Shown in pieces: positions 33,471 through 42,674 of a stretch of DNA of 64,000 bases; position 1 is the first letter of the stretch, and the number at the start of each line of letters is the position of its first letter. Position numbers and translations under genes: made by a program. Below the pieces are notes generated by a model. The model was not told the origin of the DNA. It did not search any database and saw only the letters and a list, made by a program, of their open reading frames with translations. The stretch covers positions 47,627,050 to 47,691,049 of the forward strand of contig OY292277.1 of NCBI GenBank assembly GCA_958496175.1, written 5' to 3'. This DNA comes from Sisyra terminalis. Taxonomy: Eukaryota; Arthropoda; Insecta; Neuroptera; Sisyridae.

Positions 33471-34368
33471 AAAAAACTACATTTTTATACTTTTAATTTG
33501 CATTTGCATTCGTGCATCTCATTAGATCAACTTCAAAATTCCAAGAATTGCATAAAAAATTATGATTATCACAAGAACTCTAAATCTTATGAAAATGAAT
33601 ATATGAATCGTTTGAATTTCCTGATAGCTGAATCAAAGTTTCAGCCAGCTTACAATTAATTTGAATATTCTTTAAATTTCATCCCAAATCTAAAAATTAT
33701 TTCGGTTTAAAATCTCTTACTAAATTATTTTCGACCAAATAGTATGCCACGTAGTAATGTAAAAGATATAAGCTACTGTACTAATACATAAATGAGGAAA
33801 AATTTTAGCCATAATGGCTCATACTGGCCATAATGGCTACTATATTTGATTGATCTAGAAGTATACAGTTTTTAACTATTCAATAAATATAAAAAAATTA
33901 CATTGGCATTTTCAGGAAATTTCCCACCGATAACTTAAAACAATTGTTCCACCATATTCTCCAACATGTAAATTGTCTGATCTCAAGTTCTGTTTATTAA
34001 ACTCACCTTGTACAGTTGAAAAATGTTTTTCAGCTACACTACTTCGATTATAAATTAATTATTTAGACAATTATTATTGATTTGGAGTTACTGCTTTTGT
34101 GAACAACAAATACTATACAATTAAAGAATAATTTGCTATTTTTAAATAAACTAATTTATATAGTCTGTTTGGGATAAACGTTTCATTTTCCGCGTGGTTG
34201 AAGTCCCTCCAGTTGTCAATTCGTAATTCAATAAGTCTAAGCTTTCAATCTTTCTTTTCTTGAGCCTTCCAGCTTCCAATCTCAAATAATGTAGAAATTT
34301 GCCATATTATTACATCGCAGTTTCATGGTCGAATTTCAAGTTACTCTTTAAACGCCCCCGAATGTTTA
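33471..34368. other. Gene-free stretch
   Basis: No gene seen. The plus-strand open frame covering 33,315-33,659 is largely antisense to the transposase relic. The upstream part of that relic may extend here but is not recognisable. Confidence 0.4.
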
Positions 34369-34453
34369 CACTAGCCCAAGTGTTTCCAGATAAGTTTTGA
34401 CCGGTGCTATAACCAGTATACCAGCATTATCATGTAGGAAAATAACATTGTCC
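34369..34453 (-). pseudogene. Mariner transposase fragment
   Basis: The minus strand reads DNVIFLHDNAGILVIAPVKT then YLETLG. This matches the second catalytic Asp block of mariner transposases (pattern KVILLHDNARPHVA.PVKTYLETL) with HDNA conserved. Only about 28 residues are recognisable; both sides degenerate. A separate family from the relic at 32.8-33.5 kb. Confidence 0.6.
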
Positions 34454-34819
34454 TATTGGGAGTAGTAATGGACATGTTTTTCCTCAAGTTCTAGGCTTAG
34501 CTACAATAACTGAATTTCGTAGAGAACTCTAATAATGGTTTTGTTCGAACTGAGCTACTAATAGTAAATGAATTCAAGTTGGTGCCATCAAACATCTAGG
34601 ATGATTTTTTTTTATAATTATTCGATTTTGTTATTGATTTTCTCCTCTTTGGAATATCGTAGTGAACCCAGTTTTCTTTTTCAATTACTAAAAACCCCGT
34701 CCATACGTTCATCATATTCGCTTATTGTCCGGGGACAGATCGCGAATTAAAACAGCGAGAAAAAAAAATACTAAAAAGTACAAAAATTGTATAAGTCTTT
34801 GAGATTCAATTAAATTTCT

Positions 34820-34868
34820 TTATTACGACGCGTTTCGACAGTTTTAAACTGTCATCATCAGGTAATAA
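34820..34868 (-). ncRNA. Hammerhead ribozyme motif of the Penelope-like element, left
   Basis: Minus strand: stem I TTATTAC/GTAATAA (7 bp), core CTGATGA, stem II GACAGTTT/AAACTGTC, GAAA, then the palindrome ACGCGT as stem III with C at the cleavage position. Core complete. The six-base self-complementary stem III favours a dimeric ribozyme, as reported for Penelope-like elements. Confidence 0.75.
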
Positions 34869-34881
34869 TACAGAATAATAA

Positions 34882-35236
34882 TTATTTTGTCAATTTTAAA
34901 CAAATTTCATATAGGTTGTTTGTTTTATATACTTTGTCGTTAAGGATGTTATTTGGATCTAGTTTGTGTGCTTTGTATATTTCATATTCTTCTAGGGTGT
35001 TCATATGTGATCCTTTCTTGCATATATGTAGCGGCTTAAAATTTGTTTCGAAATTTAAGCATTGATGATTTTCGTCATAAAGGTGTTTTGTAAAATTTGA
35101 AGTTGTTGTTGAAGTAGGTTTCTTGGGTGTATGTTCCTTATATCTTGTTCTGAAAGATCTACCAGTTTGGCCAATGTAGAATTTTTCACAGGAACCACAT
35201 TTAATTTTATATATTCCGGTCTTATTTTCCGTTGTA
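34882..35236 (-). pseudogene. GIY-YIG endonuclease domain of Penelope-like element, left copy (truncated)
   Basis: The frame encodes TTENKTGIYKIKC followed by CEKFYIGQTGRSFRTRYKEH, the GIY and YIG signature motifs with the conserved Arg (in GRSFRTR). The domain runs to the natural stop at 34,882. The copy lacks the whole reverse transcriptase; seven residues upstream of TTENK come from across the junction. In Penelope-like elements this domain nicks target DNA for primed reverse transcription. The CxxC-type spacing between the GIY and YIG motifs (KCGSCEK) is typical of the Penelope endonuclease. The domain is intact but cannot work as part of a full element here. Confidence 0.85.
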
Positions 35237-35896
35237 CAGAAAACCAACAACAACAAACGCTACCATCCATAAAACATCATTTCTCCCAAGAAACCAAAAA
35301 ATGGCAGCTTACAACAGTCTAGTAAAAAGAGCGATCAAGTTCCCTCTCAGCACCAATTTTTTAATAAAAAATCCATTCTTCCAACTCCACAAAAAGAAAA
35401 CAAAAAATATATAAAATCAGACTTCAATAATATATTCAATTTTACAATCGCCAACTTCCTAAAGAAAAATAATTTCAATATCGCATTTTCAACAAACAAC
35501 AACATGATGAAAATTCTCAAACCATTGGAGAACAATCAAATTACAACGGAAAATAAGACCGGAATATATAAAATTAAATGTGGTTCCTGTGAAAAATTCT
35601 ACATTGGCCAAACTGGTAGATCTTTCAGAACAAGATATAAGGAACATACACCCAAGAAACCTACTTCAACAACAACTTCAAATTTTACAAAACACCTTTA
35701 TGACGAAAATCATCAATGCTTAAATTTCGAAACAAATTTTAAGCCGCTACATATATGTAAGAAAGGATCACATATGAACACCCTAGAAGAATATGAAATA
35801 TACAAAGCACACAAACTAGATCCAAATAACATCCTTAACGACAAAGTATATAAAACAAACAACCTATATGAAATTTGTTTAAAATTGACAAAATAA
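35232..35896 (+). pseudogene. Penelope-like RT C-terminus plus GIY-YIG endonuclease, right copy
   Basis: The first frame reads YRKPTTTNATIHKTSF and PRNQKMAAYNSLVKRAIKFP, the post-catalytic segment of Penelope-clade reverse transcriptases (pattern RKPT.T...IH..S.HP...K..AYNSLV.RA). Between about 35,353 and 35,413 the frame shifts, and probably some residues are missing. The second frame then runs SDFNNIFNFTIANFLKKNNF, a linker, and the complete GIY-YIG domain (TGIYKIKCGSCEKFYIGQTG) to the stop. The endonuclease part equals the left copy in protein sequence. The catalytic RT motifs (YADD) lie upstream and are absent, so the copy is non-functional as a retroelement. Confidence 0.85.
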
Positions 35897-35909
35897 TTAT
35901 TATTCTGTA

Positions 35910-35958
35910 TTATTACCTGATGATGACAGTTTAAAACTGTCGAAACACGTCGTAATAA
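35910..35958 (+). ncRNA. Hammerhead ribozyme motif of the Penelope-like element, right
   Basis: Identical to the left-arm motif except that stem III is ACACGT instead of ACGCGT, which breaks its self-complementarity. Core and stems I and II are intact. Confidence 0.7.
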
Positions 35959-35987
35959 AGAAATTTAATTGAATCTCAAAGACTTAT

Positions 35988-36489
35988 ATATATATTAGTA
36001 TCCATTAATTGATTGTGAATCGGAAGTAAATAAAATACTTATCAATGTTAAACAAAAATTGTTTTTAATGTCTACAAAAGAGTATTTTCTTCATGCATAA
36101 TAATTATTCAACGTATCTCGAGTTCAATATTTCTTTGCTTTGCTATCATATCGATCAATTTTAAGTGATCTGAAATTACTTTTTGAGTCATTTGTAAAGT
36201 ATTCGCAAGCTCTTTTTGAATTTGGGACATCAGGGTATTTATCAACCTTAGGTGTTGAATTTGGGTTAATATTATGATAACTTTAAAAAAGATTCTGATA
36301 CAAATTTACTAATAGATATTTGAATGTTATGTCGCTATCATGACAAAATACTTATGTTACATTGTGGTGGAGCTTTCTTTTATCACATGGCAAAAATTTA
36401 TTTGCATTTTCAATGCATTTTTTAAGACAAATTTGATGTCCGCAGCTTAGAAACTTTTTTCGATAACTTCAAGGAATCGAAAACTGTTG
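35988..36489. other. Gene-free stretch
   Basis: No gene seen. Confidence 0.5.
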
Positions 36490-37085
36490 TGTATGATGTC
36501 AATTCCAAATTAATATTCTAACGTTTCCCTCAGAAAAATAGAGCACCAAGGGAATTTTATAAAGATTCCTTCTTAATAGTATAAAATCCTTAAACTTACT
36601 TTAAATTTCATTATTTCCTTTTTTAAACAAAAGAAAATAAAAAAACATTTAAAAATCTCCATCAAAGGAAATTATCCTAATGTTTAAACTTGCACTTGGT
36701 GCAATCCAATTGACTATAAAAGTTATATCTATTTCCTATTATATTTTTATCTTAGAGCTTTATTTTATTATTTTTTTACGGTGTTTATAATAATAAATTG
36801 TTAATATTTTTAATTTTAAATTAAGTAGTGGAGACTTTCGTATATAATGCCAACTTTAAGTTAATATTTATAAATTTCTCTTATAAAAAAAGAGCACCAA
36901 AGAGACTTTATAAATACTTTTTTTTAGTTCTTTTCCTAAATAAAAGATTCTTCTACTTTAATAAAAAAATATTTTAAAATTACCATCCTCAAAAATTGCC
37001 CTTAAATTTAAACTAGTAAACTTGCACTTGGTGCATTGCAATTGGCTGAATAAAGTATTATCTATGCCTTATTATATTCTTATCT
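36490..37085. repeat. Two-copy tandem duplication, period about 347 bp
   Basis: Both units contain AGAGCACCAA, CTTGCACTTGGTGCA, CAATTG(A/G)CT and CTATTATAT/TTATTATATTCTTATCTT in the same order. Diverged and non-coding. Confidence 0.7.
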
Positions 37086-39315
37086 TTCAACCAATTTCAA
37101 AATAAAATATTTATTTCTTCAAACTGTAATATAGTAGGAATAAATGTTGAACCATAAAACTATGATTAGTGGTGAAAAGTTTAAAAAAAAAATGAAAGAA
37201 AAAGGAAATATTGAATGTATATTTTCTTGTTTATTTTTCCTTCATATCAAGATCTTTGTTTGCAAATGTTACTTTTCCGAATTTTCCAAGTCGTGCAACA
37301 ATCACTGCAACAACGGCGTTCCACCCTTCTCTGGCCTTCAACAGCATTTTCAATCACGCTCATGAGCCACGAGAAAAAAAGACAAGAAACAAAAAAGAAA
37401 GATTATCGAGACCAATTATTTACCGACAAAAATATTGAAACAAATTACAGAGTAAAGAACTTCACACACACAAAATTATTATTATTAACATATTTTAATA
37501 AGTATGCACTTTGCGCGGGGGAGGAGGCTCTCGGGGTCAAGGTTATCTTGGTTAAACAAACAGCGCACACTTCGACACTCTAATAAACGTGCTATTATTT
37601 TTAATCGAAGTTCCCTTTTCGAAAATTGATAAATATTAATTATTTGATTTAAAGCTTGTTAATTGATGTCTAATTAAGATATTAATTGAGCGGACCCCCT
37701 GCGGGGGATTTCGACTAATTTAAATCAAACAACCGGTGTAAGATGAAATATACTTCTATATTGTTTTCGATTTAATTATTTTTTTTTCCAGTCTCTTTTC
37801 TGTATATGTATCAAATAGTAATGAAACTTGCCCGAAACTACTCGACATAAACCCCATAATTAGAGTGCCAATCATGAATGACGCAGTTTTTGTTGCACAT
37901 TCAAGTGCAAATGTTGAATTTTTTGTGTTTAAAGAAGTATGTTTCTCTAGTTTAATGTGCGATTTTATATATACTTTTTTTTCGGTTATAATTTATTCTG
38001 AAGGCTAGACCAATTTTTCATGTTGGCCAATTTGTCGATTTGTCACGCAAAGTTTACGAAAGCCACATTTTCGCCGTTGGTTAGTTTCGGAGTCATGAAA
38101 AAATTGTTCGTTAAACGCTTTTTTTTTTAAATTTTGATGTAGGAGGCCACGATTTGATTTTCTTTTATTTTTAAGCAACACCAACTGGATGTTTAGATCT
38201 ACAAAAATGATCTATTTTTTTGTGATTTTAGGTGATAAAATTTTATGAGGCACTACTTGAATATGGAGCACGTTATCTCGTCAGATCTCTCATTTCAAGC
38301 TTAGTTTAAGGGTTATCAATTTATCACGCCTATGAAAAAATCCTCAAGTCTCTCCTTTTCCTATTATTTTCTTCTTTTTTTACGAAGAAAAAAAATGACT
38401 TTAGGCCACACCTGTACATTGCGTGATGCATACAGCATTCACGAAGTTCTACGATAACTTCACCGACATGTTTTTGTGTGTTGTTTTCTTTTTATCACAG
38501 ATTTTTTTCCATTTTTCCCCTTTTACCACGTAAATTACACTATTGGAGAGAATACAAAATGCCGGAGTTCCAAGAAATGTCAGCAGCCATTCTTTACGAC
38601 GTCACCTACTTTGTTTTTCTTCGATTCTAGAAAAAGACCACACCAACGTGTCAATAATGCCTCAATAATACACACTTCTCAATGTTTTCCCAGCAAAAGA
38701 AAAAAAAACATTTGCCGATCTAAAAACGTGATATGCATTACACTTTTTTATTGTTGCACTTGCGCCTTCAATTCCCACTGAAATTAATGTAAAGGACTGT
38801 TTTTTTTTGTTTTTTCTTTTGCCATTATCAAAGCTAATGCGATTCTTTGTTGTGATAAAAAACTATGTCGATTTCAATGATGCAATGGAAAAAATGCACT
38901 AATGGCGGCCGTGGTGGTTGGGCGCTTAAAAACTTTATATGAGAGCTTTACATCCTAAATGGGAAACGGATGGAGAGTTGTTATAAGTTTGTCGTTTCAT
39001 TCCCGTCATTATATTAGGTAGGTTGAATTCACAATGTCTTAATGATTTCAAACTTCTTCAAGTGGAACTTGAACGACTTAATTTATTAAATAAAATAATA
39101 ATTTCATAGAAAAATTATTAATGCTGAATGATCTCGTTAAAGTTATATCTAACGTTCATCTTGCATATTTACGATTAAAAAAAAAATAATTCTATTCAGT
39201 AACTTTTATATGAAACTCAAAAACAAATATTAATCTTCAATATTTTTTTTTATCAAATACCTATAGTTTAATGTTTTGGTTTATATTTTCACATCTTAAT
39301 AACAGTATTTTTTTT
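37086..39315. other. Gene-free DNA with GC-richer patches
   Basis: No gene recognised. Overlapping plus-strand open frames near 37.2-37.6 kb and 38.5-38.8 kb are low complexity and match nothing known. A GC-rich patch (GCGCGGGGGAGGAGGCTCTC) lies near 37,515. Confidence 0.45.
37695..37707. repeat. GC-only hairpin in AT-rich DNA
   Basis: CCCCC, loop TGC, GGGGG. It stands out against the surrounding AT content; function unknown. Confidence 0.6.
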
Positions 39316-39838
39316 TATTTTCAAATAAATTGAACAATCTGCATAGGGTTGCAATAAGTTCGAAAAACCGGTTGGAAAAATGGAAAAACATTGAATTTAT
39401 AAAAAATTTTCATTGATGATTTTTGATCATCAGGATGTATCAGAAAATTATGAGAAAAGCTGTTGAAAGTTTAAATAATTAGGTAAATGTTCAAATATTG
39501 AGTAAAAGTTTAACGTTAAAAAACTTATTCCAAAAGAAATGATTTGCAACGAAATGTTTACGTTAAAAATATTTTACCCCCCCCCATTTTTCCAATGGAA
39601 GCACTGAAACTGTTGCGAAATAACTGTTCGAAAAACCGGTTGGAAAAATAATGAATTTATAAAATATTTTCATTGACATTTTTTAATCATAAGCCAGGGA
39701 AATTACATGTTTCGAAATCAGGATATATCAGAAAACTATGAGAAAGGCTCTTGAAAGTTAAATTTTTGGATAAATTATCAAATGTTTTTTATTTATTTTC
39801 AAATAAATTGCACAATCTGCATAGGGTTGCAATAAGTG
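39316..39838. repeat. Nested direct repeats
   Basis: A block ending CAATCTGCATAGGGTTGCAA occurs at about 39,316-39,360 and again at 39,795-39,838. A second block starting GTTCGAAAAACCGGTTGGAA occurs at 39,357 and 39,628. The right copy of the first block abuts the 3' end of the LINE fragment, so local duplication and LINE insertion are interleaved. Confidence 0.65.
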
Positions 39839-40560
39839 CATTCAATCCATAGACAATCACATGTAAGCACTAGTCCCAGTAGATTAGTGCTGTATAAGTA
39901 CAAAGATTTTTAACAATCAATAGCTACAATAACAATAATAGTAATTCTTATAGCAATAACAACAAACAACAGTAGCAATAAGAATAATAATAATAGTCTG
40001 CAATAACAATATCAATGCTAAAAATAATGCGAAACATTAATATAGAAGTAATATATAAATATAAAGCTATATAATAAGAAATAATAATTTGGCAACAGAT
40101 AGTTAATAGGAATATTTGTTTAGTTACAAAATCTATCAGGCAAAATTATTAAATTCCATTTTTGTAATCTTCTTATCATCTCATTGTTGTCCAATAAGTT
40201 TATTGCGAGGTGGTTGGAATGATCGTCTAGTTTTGTCAGGTATTTTTTACTAAACTTTTGAAATTCCTCCTTTACAGATGGCATTTCTGTATCTTCATGT
40301 ATTTTTTTATTGTTTACATACCATGGAGCACCGATTATTTGTCGTAGGGTCCTTGATTGGAATCTTTGTAGGATTTCAATGTTGGAGTTGGATGCAGTAT
40401 CCCATAACTGTATCCCATTTGTCCTTATGGGCTTGAGGATGACCTTGTACAGAAGAAGTTTGTTTTCTGTTGATAATAGTGCATTAGATGCCATTAGCCA
40501 GTACATTTTTTTGTATTTTTTTATTTAAATGTTCTCGAGTTTTTTTGATTAGCACAGCCC
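39839..40560 (-). pseudogene. Jockey-like LINE fragment: ORF2 C-terminus and 3' UTR
   Basis: The frame 40,506-40,120 is uninterrupted for 128 codons. It encodes NKLLLYKVILKPIRTNGIQL, WDTASNSNIEILQRFQSRTL, IIGAPWYVNNKKIHED and RRLQKW. This is the region after the Jockey-clade reverse transcriptase (pattern LLYK.ILKPIWTYGIQLWG.AS.SN...QRFQSK.LR.I..APWYV). Upstream, in another frame, LIKKTREHLNKKIQK precedes it, so a frameshift separates the halves. A 3' UTR of about 280 bp with AAT/AAC-rich sequence follows. The RT catalytic domain is absent, making this a 5'-truncated copy, the best preserved of the Jockey-like relics here. Confidence 0.85.
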
Positions 40561-41299
40561 AATAACAGTATGAAGTATATGATATAAATGATTAAAAAAG
40601 TTAATGAAATTCTCAAGAATTTGATATTTTTTCTATCTGTCGTACAGTAATGGTTAAATCTATATTTAACAGTAATGGTTAATACTTGTATTGGATTAGT
40701 TGTAAGTTTACATTTTAATTTCTAGGGAGAAAATTGCATTCAATACTCGTAGAACTTTGGGCTTTTTGCCATATTTTCTTGAACTATTTTTCTACAAAAA
40801 CCAAAGTAAACCAAACAAAAACTATTTTAGCGTCTGAACCTTGTATTTATAAATTTAGGAATGTTATTTGTTCTCATTGAAAAAACTAAGAAAAATTAAT
40901 ACTCATTTGGATAATGGGGTAAGGGGATTTTAGCCTCTTTTCCCTGCTTCACAACTGAAGTACTTTAATATTGATTTTTTTTTATTTGATGGGATCCACA
41001 AGGATGAGATTGGGTTTCCCGGAATTCTTCTTCACTAACTTAAGATCGAGTAACTAAGCTAATTCTTAATAACTGATAACAAAAATCATTATTCTGGTTT
41101 AACTATTGCATAAATTTCATACTAAATCGTATATAACATTTTTGTTAAGAATAAGTTTCCCAGAGTACACGGAAAATCCTACAATATTTGATATCTTATG
41201 TCCTTAACACAATAATGTGTTTCATTCATTGTTTAAACCACTAACTTATATTTTTTATAAAATTTTATATACAACAATATATAGAAAACACCAATAGCT

Positions 41300-42205
41300 T
41301 AGCTTAACTGCGTTTTTCTGGCATTAAATGAAGTTTGGCATCCAAGTCTCCGAAATAAAGCTATGAAGGAAATTCTGGATTATTTGAAAACATTGTCATT
41401 CTACCTGGAAAGTCGTTTTAATCAGATAAAAGTAAAAATATTTACGATCAATTTACAGCCTGTTAAGGTGGGAATTTCCCAGGGTAGCGAGTTGGATCCA
41501 TTGCTATAACTTATGGATAAAATCTCGATGAATTTACGGACAATACTACAATTGTAATGATGGTAGAAGCACCAAAAGTACCAAAAAAGAAACTACCAAA
41601 AAGCTCCTGAATCACTAGAATGGATTAGCCCTATGGAGTGGGAGATGGCGAAAAATCAATGCCAGGAAATCCGTTCACATTACATTCACAACCCATAAAA
41701 GTACTTATCTCATAAAAGTACTTAACCCATAAAAGTACTATTAATACAATATATTATATAGTATAAATGAATGGTCATCACAACTGTCCAAAAAAAAAAA
41801 AAACATCTCATTAAATATTTGGGCATTCATCTAAATAATCGGGGTACAACAGTTACGCATATAAAAAAAACGGGAGAACTAAATAAAAAATACAAGAAAA
41901 TGTATTGGCTGATGAAGAAATCATCTATACTGTCACAGTAAAACAAGCTTCTTATCTACAAATATTATGTTAATATGGACCGATGATATACCCCAAACTT
42001 TGGGGTACAGTATCAAATTCTAACGTTAAGATTCACCAGAAATTCCAATAAAAAATCCCCTGAGAAATAGTTAAGGGTTCCCGTGAAAGTATCGGGAGAA
42101 GTTCAACGAAAATTTCTACAACTTAGCAGTAAATCTTTTAGATAATAACGAGACTATAAGGCGACTTCAAAGATAGAATTCCATAGACTTCCCTAACAGG
42201 TTGCA
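41300..42205 (+). pseudogene. Jockey-like LINE RT relic
   Basis: In shifting frames one reads ALNEVWHPSLRNKAMKEIL, FYLESRFNQIKV, GISQGSELDPLL, then WRKINARKSVHITFTTH, HLIKYLGIHLNNRGTTVTHI, LNKKYKKMYWLMKKSS and KLWGTVSNSNVKIHQKFQ. These follow the order of the Jockey RT and its C-terminal extension (WH.GL..KL, F..R..., G.PQGS.LGP, W..KIN..K...ITFT, VKYLG..LD). The YADD/FADD region is lost and there are several stops. It uses the same MYWL and HIKKT signatures as the 40.5-kb fragment, so it is the same or a sister family in opposite orientation. Confidence 0.8.
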
Positions 42206-42454
42206 GGACTAGAAAAAGAAAACAAAAGCAGGAGTAGTCTACTGGGATAACCCTTACCAATAAGCCAACTGAACAAAAATATTTATTGCAACAATATGCA
42301 GATTATGCAAAAAAAACGACAAGGAATATATTTTTTCATCTTATTATAAAATTTCAAATTCAGGAAAAAAATAAGTCTCAATTAAAGAGAAAAACTTTAT
42401 GAAAAACCTCCATTTTCCTAATTTTATATCTTAAATGAATTTGATCCTCTAGAC

Positions 42455-42666
42455 CATTGTTTCCTAACCTGTGATCCGCGGACCCCTGGGGGTCCACGGT
42501 CCCATTTAAAAAAGTTTGTTTTTTGTTTTTTGTTTTTTTATATTTAATGAAGGAATACTAAAATATAATATTGTCCGAAAATCGCACCTTTTTTTCACTC
42601 AGGGGTCCTTGGCATTATGCTTGATTTCCCTGAGGGTCCGCGGCTGAAAATGGTTAGGAACCACTG
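42455..42666. mobile_element. hAT-type MITE, 212 bp, exact 8-bp duplication
   Basis: Left end CATTGTTTCCTAACC, right end the reverse complement of CAGTGGTTCCTAACC. CTCTAGAC flanks both sides exactly (42,447-42,454 and 42,667-42,674). Subterminal GC-rich words (GATCCGCGGACCCC and GGGGTCC, GGGTCCGCGG) are also inverted. An imperfect (GTTTTTT)n patch lies inside. Confidence 0.9.
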
Positions 42667-42674
42667 CTCTAGAC

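Larger units (their letters stand above)
34791..35987. mobile_element. Penelope-like element, two 5'-truncated copies head to head
   Basis: Two copies diverge from a junction near 35,232-35,236. The left copy (minus strand) and the right arm (35,542-35,987) are both 446 bp and nearly identical; by eye only two substitutions differ. Each carries a GIY-YIG endonuclease frame, an outward hammerhead motif and a short A/T-rich tail ending at GACTTAT. The right copy additionally has the end of the reverse transcriptase. Partial inverted copies are a known feature of Penelope-like retroelements. The junction holds TGTACA, which is its own reverse complement, and the copies share TAC there. No target duplication was recognised. 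High arm identity implies recent insertion or recent gene conversion. Confidence 0.88.

Noticed and set aside
33315..33659. 114-codon plus-strand frame
   Set aside because: Largely antisense to the DDE transposase relic, which reads correctly on the minus strand; the plus-strand protein is low complexity.
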